From Adlercreutzia hattorii (GTDB lineage: Bacteria; Actinomycetota; Coriobacteriia; Coriobacteriales; Eggerthellaceae): a stretch of 64,000 nucleotides of DNA. Made by a program: the position numbers and the translations under genes. This document shows, in pieces, positions 1 to 6,835 of this stretch. The stretch is taken from contig NZ_AP022829.1 in the NCBI RefSeq assembly GCF_011405655.1, positions 667,001 through 731,000 on the forward strand, read 5' to 3'. How positions within the stretch are numbered: the first letter of the stretch is position 1; each line of letters begins with the position of its first letter. The notes under the pieces were generated by a model. That model saw only the letters and a list, made by a program, of their open reading frames with translations. It made no database searches and was not told where the DNA came from.

Positions 1-300
1 GCGAACCACATCCACGGCTGGTTCGAGCGCAACACGACAGACGGCTACATCGAGAACTGCGAGTACTACCCGGTCTGCAGACAGGACCTCGTATGCCTCA
101 TGGACGACTGCAGGCTCGTGAAAGATGATCGCTTTCTGGCACCAAAGCTCCTGCCTGTGCAGGAGGGATTCTTCTTCGGAGCATTCGGCTACGGCGACGA
201 GTACTACACCGACTGCATCGACCAGACGATCAGCATGCTGGGGCATGTGCTTGAGGAGACCGGCGAGGAGGATGAGCTCTTCTACCACGCTTGGTGGTAG
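1..300 (+). CDS. Phage/ICE-type conserved protein, 5' end cut by window
   Basis: Frame 1 is open from the first base and ends at TAG 298-300, giving 99 residues of a C-terminal part. It begins ANHIHGWFERN and contains KLLPVQEGFFFG followed by an acidic, Tyr/Trp-rich tail ending FYHAWW. This pattern (an AIHxWF start, then LLPTQxGFFFG, then YY..W) is familiar from small uncharacterised proteins of phages and conjugative elements of Gram-positive bacteria; no function is established that I can name. It lies just before the parAB promoter and reads the same way, so it is probably the last gene of the preceding element module. The true start is outside the window. Confidence 0.7.
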   Translation, partial: ANHIHGWFERNTTDGYIENCEYYPVCRQDLVCLMDDCRLVKDDRFLAPKLLPVQEGFFFGAFGYGDEYYTDCIDQTISMLGHVLEETGEEDELFYHAWW

Positions 301-310
301 TGCTCGCAAA

Positions 311-353
311 GTACCCTAAAACAGTTCACAAGTGAACTGTTTTAGGGTACAAT
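311..353 (+). promoter_or_regulatory. parAB promoter inside a 40-bp inverted repeat
   Basis: Bases 311-329 and 332-350 form a perfect 19-bp inverted repeat with a 2-base centre. Within it lie TTCACA (325-330) and, after 17 bases, TACAAT (348-353), which match -35 and -10 boxes. The arms therefore cover the promoter, as expected for an operator used in autoregulation by ParA, ParB or an element repressor. No T-tract follows, so a terminator role is less likely. Confidence 0.6.
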
Positions 354-380
354 ACCGAATGTAATACAAATCCACTCGAA

Positions 381-420
381 GCGCCCAACCTCCAACCTGC
401 GGGCGCGAGATGCAAGGGAG
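381..420 (+). promoter_or_regulatory. Hairpin leader motif, copy a (before parA)
   Basis: GCGCCC (381-386) pairs with GGGCGC (401-406) around a loop containing AACCTCCAA; GAGATGCAAGGGAG follows at 407-420, close to the parA ribosome site. Three further copies with different but still paired stems lie at 20207-20266, 27000-27052 and 27089-27152. The loop carries CCTCC, complementary to Shine-Dalgarno sequence. See findings. Confidence 0.6.
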
Positions 421-431
421 AAAGGACAAGC

Positions 432-1199
432 ATGCGCACCATAGCTATCTCCAACTACAAGGGAGGTGTGGGCAAGACGACGAGCGCCGTGAATCTCGCG
501 AGCATCTACGCCGATGCAGGCAGGCGGGTGCTCCTGATCGATCTCGACCCCCAGGCCTCCGCGACCGACTACTACGGGCTCTACGATAGGGCGAAGGCGG
601 AGGGCCGAAGCTCCATAGAGCTCCTCTATGGGCAAGCCTCCGTCGCCGACCTCGCCTTCGAGACCGGCACGGATAACCTGTCTGTGATCCCGTCGACCAT
701 CGAGCTCGTCGACCAGAACGAGCTGTTGCTCCGCGAACAGAGGCTCAAGTTCGCGCTCGACGACGTGGCAGACACCTACGACATCGCGATCATCGACTGC
801 TCTCCGGTGCTCAAGCGCCTGGCCTTCAACGCCTACCTCGCGGCTGCGGATGGCGGCATCGTCGTAATCCCGGTGAAGCTCGACTCGACGGTAATGCGGG
901 GCACGGCACTCACGGTGGAGGCCACGAAGTCCATCGCAGAGGCGCTTCGCATGCCCTGCCCCAAATACCGCATCCTCCGTACGTGCGTTCCCGGCCGCAT
1001 GACCAAGGCCGAGAGGACGGGGGCAGAGGTGCTCGACCGCTTCTTCCCCGATGCGCAGTTTACGAGCGTGATCCACGCCTCGGCCAAGGTATGCGAGGGA
1101 AGCTGGCAGTGGACGCCGGTGGCATCCTTCGAGCCCGGAAGCAGGCCTGCGCGCGACTATGCGGCCTTGGCGGAGGAGGTTCTCAATGAGCTCGACTAG
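432..1199 (+). CDS. parA: ParA-family partition ATPase
   Basis: 255 residues. The deviant Walker A KGGVGKTT lies at about residues 10-17, followed by LLIDLDPQASAT (Walker A') and IAIIDCSPVL (Walker B), which is the ParA/Soj/MinD layout. ParA ATPases bind DNA non-specifically and position ParB-bound plasmid or element DNA. The ATG at 432 has an AAGGA site six bases upstream. The 3' end overlaps parB by 14 bases, so the two are co-translated. Transcription probably starts at the promoter in the 311-353 inverted repeat, and the hairpin leader 381-420 lies in the 5' UTR. In ICEs, ParAB usually stabilises the excised circular form. Confidence 0.93.
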   Translation: MRTIAISNYKGGVGKTTSAVNLASIYADAGRRVLLIDLDPQASATDYYGLYDRAKAEGRSSIELLYGQASVADLAFETGTDNLSVIPSTIELVDQNELLLREQRLKFALDDVADTYDIAIIDCSPVLKRLAFNAYLAAADGGIVVIPVKLDSTVMRGTALTVEATKSIAEALRMPCPKYRILRTCVPGRMTKAERTGAEVLDRFFPDAQFTSVIHASAKVCEGSWQWTPVASFEPGSRPARDYAALAEEVLNELD

Positions 1200-2094
1200 C
1201 GAAGTCGCCAAGTCTTTCTCGATCTCAGGGCTCCTGGATGAGAAGTCCAAGACGCGCGAGCGCTTCCCCGTCCTTGAGATCGATGTCGACGACATCGCGG
1301 CGCACCCCGCGAACGTCGCATACTCCATGGACGCCTCTGCCATAAGGCAGCTCGCGAGCTCCATCAAGCGCGACGGCCTCACCGACCTCCCGCTCGTGAG
1401 GAAGCTCTCCGACGGCGGCTACCAGATGATATCGGGGCACCGCCGCCTTGAGGCGTTCCGCCTCCTCGCGGAAGACGATGACGCGTTCTCGCGCATTCCC
1501 TGCCGCATCGTCGAGGGAATCACCGACTCTCAGGCGATAACGCTCCTCCACACGGCGAACTACTTCGTGCGCTCGCTCACGGTGACCGAGAGGGCGTTCG
1601 CGACGGAGGCGCTCGGCATCGAGGCGGAGCGGCTCCGCGCGGAAGACCCGTCGCTCAAGGGGAAGCGAACCGAGGACATCAAGGCGGAGATGATCGAGCG
1701 GCAGACCGGCAAGGCCGTATCCGGAAGGACGATCTTGCGCGACGAGAAGATGGCCAAGACCATCCAGAGCGACCTTTCCAGGAACTGGGCGATCGAGGCC
1801 AACGAGGGAAGGCTCTCCGCATCGAGCGTCGAGATACTCAAAGGCCTTCCGAGGGAGAAGCAGACGCGCCTTTACATGAGCCGTCCCGCAGGGCTCTCCA
1901 AGAAGGAGACTACCGAGTACCTCAAGCGCAAGCTCGAACTGGAGAGCCCGTGCGACAGGAGGCTCGTCCGCATCCTCGACGACCTCCGCTCGTACATGTC
2001 CTCGATGGAGGGAAAGCCCTCGAAGGCCGATTGCGAGGCGGTCGCGGAGATACGGCGGGTAAGCGCACGAATCTCGAAGATGTGCATTAAGTGA
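1186..2094 (+). CDS. parB: ParB/Spo0J-family partition protein
   Basis: 302 residues from the ATG at 1186, chosen because GGAGGAGG (about 1172-1179) sits at the right distance; an in-frame ATG at 1159 lies deep inside parA and lacks a site. The N-terminal ParB nuclease-like (CTPase) domain is clear: EIDVDDIAAHPAN, IRQLASSIKRDGLTDLPLVR and the signature ISGHRRLEAF. A central helical region with an HTH-like stretch (TGKAVSGRTILRDEKMAK) follows, then a basic C-terminus for dimerisation. ParB binds parS sites and stimulates ParA. I found no site matching chromosomal parS, so the centromere may be one of the element's own repeats. Confidence 0.9.
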   Translation: MSSTSEVAKSFSISGLLDEKSKTRERFPVLEIDVDDIAAHPANVAYSMDASAIRQLASSIKRDGLTDLPLVRKLSDGGYQMISGHRRLEAFRLLAEDDDAFSRIPCRIVEGITDSQAITLLHTANYFVRSLTVTERAFATEALGIEAERLRAEDPSLKGKRTEDIKAEMIERQTGKAVSGRTILRDEKMAKTIQSDLSRNWAIEANEGRLSASSVEILKGLPREKQTRLYMSRPAGLSKKETTEYLKRKLELESPCDRRLVRILDDLRSYMSSMEGKPSKADCEAVAEIRRVSARISKMCIK

Positions 2095-2130
2095 CCACCT
2101 TGGGACTTATCGGCGCTTAGACGCCGAATC

Positions 2131-2330
2131 CAGCAAGTAGCCTATGGCGTATTACATCTTCGATGACGCCATAGCACTTGCCCCGGGAGGCGATGGAGCA
2201 GTCATGTCGCTTGAGCCTCGTGGGGGCTCCGCTCCGCCAACTCCCGGGGATCTGGCAAGCGCAGGCGCTCGGGACTTGCGCCCTTCACCTCCGCTTGGCG
2301 GGGGATCCCCCGCGCCCCTGATACGAATCT
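2131..2330. other. Candidate oriT region between parB and mobC
   Basis: This 235-base gap before the mobilisation genes holds two dyads: CTATGGCGT (2142-2150) with ACGCCATAG (2166-2174), and CCCCGGGAG (2181-2189) with CTCCCGGGG (2241-2249), plus GGGGATCCCC near 2304-2313. Inverted repeats immediately upstream of a mobC-relaxase pair are the usual place for a MOB-P oriT. The nic site cannot be assigned from sequence alone. The open frame running through the gap from 2144 to 2842 has no family likeness and is rejected as a gene. Confidence 0.45.
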
Positions 2331-2357
2331 TTGGAACAGCAACCAGGAGGTATTCCT

Positions 2358-2777
2358 ATGAACCCCATGAACAAGACCAGGACCTTGAGCTTCCGCCTCG
2401 CGGAGGACGACTACCAGAAGCTCGTCGAGCGCTGCCGCGTGTCGGAGCTCTCGCAGTCCAAGTACCTGCGCTACCTCATCCGCATCCCCATGCTCGCCGA
2501 GGCGGCCAAGGGAGAGATCCCCGACGGCGTCGTCATCGACAGGAAGACGATGCGCCAGATGTCGCGGGAGCTCACGCGCTGGGGCTACCACTACAACCAG
2601 GCCGTGCATGCCATGAACTCGATCAACTACTACATCGTCCACGGCAAGGCGACCACGGAGCTCATCGCCCCCAAGGCCGAGACCATCGAGACGGAGCTCG
2701 CGGCGGTGAACGAGAACGCCGAGCGGATCGTCTACGAGCTGGCACGCATCCAGTGCTCGACGATCATGGAGGCGTGA
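2358..2777 (+). CDS. mobC: MobC-like mobilisation accessory protein
   Basis: 139 residues from the ATG at 2358, preceded by AGGAGG with six bases of spacing; an upstream TTG at 2331 has no site. The N-terminus (TLSFRLAEDDYQKLVERCRVSELSQSKYLRYLI) has the ribbon-helix-helix look of MobC/NikA-type oriT-binding proteins. The middle (MRQMSRELTRWGYHYNQAVHAMNSI) matches the conserved MobC pattern of an Asn-Gln followed by a hydrophobic helix. Such proteins bind oriT and help the relaxase reach single-stranded DNA. It ends three bases before the relaxase start, so the two are co-expressed. Family assignment is by motif only. Confidence 0.82.
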   Translation: MNPMNKTRTLSFRLAEDDYQKLVERCRVSELSQSKYLRYLIRIPMLAEAAKGEIPDGVVIDRKTMRQMSRELTRWGYHYNQAVHAMNSINYYIVHGKATTELIAPKAETIETELAAVNENAERIVYELARIQCSTIMEA

Positions 2778-2780
2778 GCG

Positions 2781-4010
2781 ATGCCGATCCTGAAGCCGAT
2801 ATCGGGGCATGGGTCGGTGGCAGGCATCAGGCGCTACCTTGAGAAGAAGAACCGAGCCATCGGACGCGACGTCCTGAACCTGCCGCTCGACGGAGAGTGG
2901 GTGTGCGAGGATCGCGGCCAGAGCGCGATCTTCGTCGATTGGGACGTGGAGATGGACGCCACGAGGGAAGCCTACGGCACCAACTCAGGGTGGCGAGGCC
3001 TCAAAGCGCGCACCTTCAAGCACTTCGTCATCTCGCCCGACCCGGAGGACCGCATCGACCTCCCCGCGCTGCGCGAGCTCGCGCAGGCATGGGTCGGGGC
3101 TTATTTCCCGGATCACGAGGTGGCGATCGTCTACCACGAGGACAACGAGGGGCGCATCCCCCATGCGCACGTGGTCGTGAACAACGTGAACCTGAAGACC
3201 GGCTACCGCATGCAGACCGAGCATCCCGAGGACTTGAACCGGGCGCTGCAGGACATGGCGCGCGAACGCGGACTTAAGGGGCTCTCTAACGTCATGCCCG
3301 AGAGATCCCAGAAGAGCGCCGGGCTCAAGACGGCGCGTACGCGCCAGAGTATCTACTTCGGGCGCGCCGAGAAGGAGATCATGCGCTCCGGCAACTACTC
3401 GTGGGTTGGCGACATCAGGGCGCGCGTGGCGCTCGCGAAGAACACGTCCCGGAGCGAGGCCGACTTCATGGAGGCTCTCAGACGCCTCGGCATCGACGTG
3501 GCCGACAACTCGTCGAAGGCCCGGCGCGACGACTGGATCTTCTCGCTCGCCGACGATCCGACCAAGAAGGTGTCCGGCGAGAGGCTCGGCTTCACCTTCG
3601 GCAAGCAGATGCTGAGAAGCCGCTTCGAGAGGCAGTCGGCGTACCACCCCGAGCGCAAGACCGAGGGCGAGATACGCCGACGGGCTGTGAACGCCGTTGA
3701 GCTCAACGACCTGCAGGACCTCTCAAGACTCTCAGCCGTCCTTGAGACGTGCGCGAAGTTCGATATCCGCTACCTGGAGGATTTCGATGCGAGGGCCGCC
3801 ACCATCGCCCGAAGGGATCAGCTCGGCAGCGAGGGCTTCAGGCGTCTGACCGAGGCGCGCGTCTACGTCGCAGAGAACAACCTCATGACTCATAGGAGCA
3901 GGAGCGAGTCGGCTCCCGCATCGACGAGGCGGCACGGAAACCAACACCAGCCCGCGCCAAGGACCCAGGAGGCCGAGCAGAGGCGCAACCGCGAGAGGAG
4001 CGACAGATGA
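2781..4010 (+). CDS. MobP-type relaxase / mobilisation nuclease
   Basis: 409 residues. The relaxase domain fills the first 180 or so residues: FKHFVISPDPEDRIDL, then YHEDNEGRIPHAHVVVNN, the HxDN...HxHxxxN metal-binding motif III of MOB-P relaxases (VirD2-like). The catalytic Tyr should lie in the N-terminal part; Tyr in AGIRRYLEKKNR is a candidate. The basic, low-complexity C-terminus ends in RRNRERSDR. The enzyme would nick oriT, stay bound to the 5' end and be carried through the secretion channel via VirD4. MobC directly precedes it, and the stop overlaps the next ATG (ATGA), showing translational coupling. Confidence 0.88.
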   Translation: MPILKPISGHGSVAGIRRYLEKKNRAIGRDVLNLPLDGEWVCEDRGQSAIFVDWDVEMDATREAYGTNSGWRGLKARTFKHFVISPDPEDRIDLPALRELAQAWVGAYFPDHEVAIVYHEDNEGRIPHAHVVVNNVNLKTGYRMQTEHPEDLNRALQDMARERGLKGLSNVMPERSQKSAGLKTARTRQSIYFGRAEKEIMRSGNYSWVGDIRARVALAKNTSRSEADFMEALRRLGIDVADNSSKARRDDWIFSLADDPTKKVSGERLGFTFGKQMLRSRFERQSAYHPERKTEGEIRRRAVNAVELNDLQDLSRLSAVLETCAKFDIRYLEDFDARAATIARRDQLGSEGFRRLTEARVYVAENNLMTHRSRSESAPASTRRHGNQHQPAPRTQEAEQRRNRERSDR

Positions 4011-4579
4011 TAGTGAAGGTCACATACGACGACCAGAAGCTCGATGTTTTCGACACGGCGACCTTCACCGCCGCCACGCCCCTTGGAAAGTCGAACATGC
4101 TCACCAACTTCGAGGTGCGCTTCGACACCTTAGGCGATGGCGGTCTCTGGATGGCCGCCCACAGCTACCAGGCAGAGAAGATGGAAGACAATGACGGCCA
4201 GGTGCCAGCAGCCAGGCGCAGGCGCGGATGGGAGTTCCTCCTCGCCGACGCCGAGGAACTCGGACATGTGGAGCTCGTCGTAGTGGACGGCGAGGCGATC
4301 ATGAAGCGCGTGTTCGGAGAGCTCGTCGACCTGCAGGCGTTCGACGAGGCGGCCTACGAGTGCATCGGAAGCTCCTCGAAGGGGCTGCACGCGAGGATCG
4401 CGGAGCTCTTCGGATACCTCAAGAGGATGACCGGGAAACCGAACCCGAAGGTGCCGGGGATACCGGCAGAGGTGGTGGATGCCGTCATCTCATCGATCGA
4501 GGCGGAGAGCAAGATGAGGGAAAAGGAAGAGGACGAGCAGGCCGAGGAATGGGGCGATATGGATGAAGCTGGTTGGTAG
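4007..4579 (+). CDS. Conserved element protein of unknown function, coupled to relaxase
   Basis: 190 residues; the start codon overlaps the relaxase stop in ATGA. The N-terminal half (VKVTYDDQKLDVFDTATFTAATPLGKSNMLTNFEVRF, then LWMAAHSYQ) looks like a mixed beta domain. The C-terminal half is helical and strongly acidic, ending in REKEEDEQAEEWGDMDEAGW. No signal peptide or membrane segment is seen. I do not recognise a named family. Position directly after the relaxase suggests a role in mobilisation or DNA processing, but that is inference only. Confidence 0.7.
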   Translation: MIVKVTYDDQKLDVFDTATFTAATPLGKSNMLTNFEVRFDTLGDGGLWMAAHSYQAEKMEDNDGQVPAARRRRGWEFLLADAEELGHVELVVVDGEAIMKRVFGELVDLQAFDEAAYECIGSSSKGLHARIAELFGYLKRMTGKPNPKVPGIPAEVVDAVISSIEAESKMREKEEDEQAEEWGDMDEAGW

Positions 4580-4635
4580 TTTTCTGCGTTGGCTTATCAA
4601 AGCGGTGTTCCGCTTCATGTAGGAAGGTGAGATGA

Positions 4636-5319
4636 ATGAAGATCAGCGATTCGACCAGAAGCGATAATGGAAAGCTGGCGGCTGTCTGCGCAGTCCTGGC
4701 CATCATGCTGGCTCTGGGCGTAGCGCTCGTGTCCTGCTCAAGCGACGTGAGCGCAGGGGGGATCGGGGCGAGCCGTGCCGTCGCAGATGCAGCGGGCGGA
4801 GCCGTAGAAGGCATCGATGTTCCGGAGGTCACCGAATCCGGTGAGACCGAGGAGGATTCCGCGACACAAGAATCGGAGGCTGTCGAGTCTGCAAATGATG
4901 AGACGGTATCTCAAGAAGGCGACGGCTCCGTCGATGCGACTGCTGCGACACCGGGGCAACCAGCTTCCGGTTCATCGCAATCCGAACCGAAGAGCGAGAG
5001 CAAGCCGAATGCCTCCGCCCCTGCCCAGAGCGCGCCGCAGAGGAAATGGATCGAGGACACCGAGCAGGTTTGGGTCGTGGACAAGGCCGCGTGGACCGAG
5101 AGCATTCCCGTTTACTCCACCGTGGAGGTCTCGATTTGCAACATCTGCGGACAGAACGTCACGGGCAACGCCTCTGCGCATGCGAAGGCTCATATGAAAG
5201 CCGGCGAAAGTTCGGGACACCACAGCGAGGTGCGCCGCGAGATCACCGGATACGACACAGCGAGCTATGCGGAAGAAGGACATTGGGAAACAAAGGTCGT
5301 GGGAGGTCACTGGGAATAG
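4636..5319 (+). CDS. Surface lipoprotein with CxxC-HxxxH domain
   Basis: 227 residues. A basic start is followed by a hydrophobic stretch (LAAVCAVLAIMLALGVAL) and the lipobox LVSC, giving lipid attachment at about Cys-34. Next comes a Glu/Ser/Ala-rich linker to about residue 130, then a conserved domain: EQVWVVDKAAWTE...VSICNICG...HAKAHMKAGE, ending with GHWETKVVGGHWE. The CNICG plus spaced His residues suggest a zinc-bound knuckle. Such VWVVDKAAW-CxxC domains recur in secreted proteins of gut Gram-positives and their ICEs; function unknown. A small hairpin (AAGCGG/CCGCTT near 4600) precedes the AGGAAGGTGAG ribosome site. Confidence 0.75.
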   Translation: MKISDSTRSDNGKLAAVCAVLAIMLALGVALVSCSSDVSAGGIGASRAVADAAGGAVEGIDVPEVTESGETEEDSATQESEAVESANDETVSQEGDGSVDATAATPGQPASGSSQSEPKSESKPNASAPAQSAPQRKWIEDTEQVWVVDKAAWTESIPVYSTVEVSICNICGQNVTGNASAHAKAHMKAGESSGHHSEVRREITGYDTASYAEEGHWETKVVGGHWE

Positions 5320-5383
5320 CATCCAAGGACTACCATTGCTCGCATGTCCAGCATCCCCGTTATCGCGAAAGTAGGGAACATTT

Positions 5384-5593
5384 ATGACGGAAGTGGAATT
5401 GCTAGCTTTCCAAGACCAGCTCCGAAACTCGTTGTCCAGCATCTCGGGAGTCGCTGAAGCCCTCTCGCACGTGGGCACCGAATCCACTGACTATTGCATG
5501 TGCCAGATGCTCGCGAATGTGCTGAAGGATGATATCGAGGGCATTGTATCCACATGCCCGGAGGAATGGGACATTTCCTATCCGGGGATCTAG
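5384..5593 (+). CDS. Small hypothetical protein
   Basis: 69 residues, ATG at 5384 after a weak purine-rich site. The sequence is a likely helical bundle (FQDQLRNSLSSISGVAEALSHVG) with two Cys in DYCMCQMLANVLKDDIEGI. It has no signal peptide and no membrane segment. I recognise no family. It follows the lipoprotein in the same direction with a 64-base gap. Confidence 0.55.
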   Translation: MTEVELLAFQDQLRNSLSSISGVAEALSHVGTESTDYCMCQMLANVLKDDIEGIVSTCPEEWDISYPGI

Positions 5594-5602
5594 CATGGAA
5601 AC

Positions 5603-5640
5603 GGGAGCCGGTAGTCTGGCCAGTCGCACATCCGGCTCCC
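5603..5640 (+). terminator. Hairpin after the mobilisation operon
   Basis: GGGAGCCGG (5603-5611) pairs with CCGGCTCCC (5632-5640) around a 20-base loop, 10 bases after the preceding stop codon. The T-tract is poor (TTGATCC), so termination is likely but not certain. Confidence 0.45.
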
Positions 5641-5708
5641 TTGATCCAAAGAATAGCCTGTAAGAACTATCTTTTCATTAACTGGCGGCTAATCGATGCT
5701 ACGGTAAA

Positions 5709-5981
5709 TCAGAAGTCCTCGCCGAAGATTTCTTTCCATACCTCCACTGAAACATCTGAGGCTTTGAGCATTTCCTTCATCTGCTCCTGCATAGCGGGAG
5801 GCATAGATGCGAAATCTTCCCTGATTGCCTTGTCCGTTATCTCTTCAACCTTGTCATGGCGCTCTATCAATTCCTTCATTTCTTCGATTTCGTACATGCC
5901 AGGGTTCTCGATAGCTAACCTCTCGCTGAACTCGACAGCCTCTTGCTCAATTTGAGCTCGCCTTAAGTCTTCTTCGCTCAC
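5709..5981 (-). CDS. Small helical hypothetical protein
   Basis: Leftward gene of 90 residues when started at GTG 5981, preferred because GGGGAAG lies six to eight bases upstream; an in-frame ATG at 6065 gives an extra 28 residues without a site. The protein is nearly all charged helix (SEEDLRRAQIEQEAVEFSERLAIENPGMYEIEEMKELIERH), ending VWKEIFGEDF. It looks soluble and coiled-coil-like, with no recognised family. It is divergent from the 6163 gene and may be its regulator or partner. Base composition is lower in GC than the neighbouring core genes. Confidence 0.5.
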   Translation of the reverse strand: MSEEDLRRAQIEQEAVEFSERLAIENPGMYEIEEMKELIERHDKVEEITDKAIREDFASMPPAMQEQMKEMLKASDVSVEVWKEIFGEDF

Positions 5982-6162
5982 ATTCTTCCCCTTGCTCCAC
6001 GAATAATTGTCTTGAAGATCATGTCCCTTTATGGGACATCGCAACGAAGTAAGATCCGATAACATAGAAACTGATATGGATGCCGTGCATTATACCGAGC
6101 TGCATCGGCCTCCTGATAATTCCTAGAATACAATTGTCTCTAAGATAATACTGGAGGACTAG

Positions 6163-6834
6163 ATGAAGAAGAAACTGATCATCGTCAGCAATGAGTCTGA
6201 CAGGAAATACGCAACATACCTGCAACAGCTGATAAGCGCATTCGACGATTCGGATGACAAGCAGGTTGGAACAAAGGACGGCTCGGTCGATGCGGTCGTT
6301 TGGGACGAAAAGCACTACAGGGACAATCTCAATTGCCTTAACTCCACCAATCATATTCTCTTCATCGGCGACAACGAGAGCGCCCGAGAAGCCCGTAGCA
6401 ATATGAATGTCAAGTTCTATGCCGTTGGAATGAGCTACGGTTGGCTTGGCGCGCAGGCATATATGCTCGTGGATGACGGGAGCCTCAACAAGGACAACTA
6501 CGGCGAATTCAAGGAGCTCTGCGAGAAATACGGCAAGACCTTCAAGAAGGAGCTCGATCTTCACTTCAGCCCATCAGAGGCCGAGCAGCAAAACCAGCAA
6601 GCGAAGCCGGATGACGCCATCGCCCTGCTTCCTGTTCCTTTGGCCTTCCTTTCACCTGTTCTCGGGGTTGCGTCTGCTGCCGCCATCCATGGCCAAGCGG
6701 CGGTCAACATAGCCGGACAGGCTCTGGCGAAAGCGGGCGATATGCTTCAGGCCGCCGAAGCGAAGGATCAGCAGTATTCGCTGTTGACCCTGATCTTGTA
6801 TATGGACGGGCTGACGGAGTTCTTGGGCGAATAA
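6163..6834 (+). CDS. TIR-like / Rossmann-type protein with hydrophobic C-terminal segment
   Basis: 223 residues; ATG preceded by GGAGG. The start KKLIIVSNESDRKYATYLQQLISAF resembles the first strand and helix of TIR or TIR-like domains (IFISYSSKD-type), and NHILFIGDNESAREARSN could be the next strand-loop. Residues about 150-180 (IALLPVPLAFLSPVLGVASAAA) are hydrophobic enough to reach a membrane. The catalytic Glu expected of a NADase TIR cannot be assigned. The downstream gene starts one base after the stop, so the two are one unit. GC is lower than in the ICE core, suggesting separate acquisition. Function not established; defence or toxin activity is an inference. Confidence 0.6.
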   Translation: MKKKLIIVSNESDRKYATYLQQLISAFDDSDDKQVGTKDGSVDAVVWDEKHYRDNLNCLNSTNHILFIGDNESAREARSNMNVKFYAVGMSYGWLGAQAYMLVDDGSLNKDNYGEFKELCEKYGKTFKKELDLHFSPSEAEQQNQQAKPDDAIALLPVPLAFLSPVLGVASAAAIHGQAAVNIAGQALAKAGDMLQAAEAKDQQYSLLTLILYMDGLTEFLGE

Positions 6835-6835
6835 G

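Noticed and set aside
2144-2842. 232-aa frame across the parB-mobC gap
   Set aside because: Overlaps mobC in another frame, and its residues are low-complexity. The gap is better read as oriT and leader.
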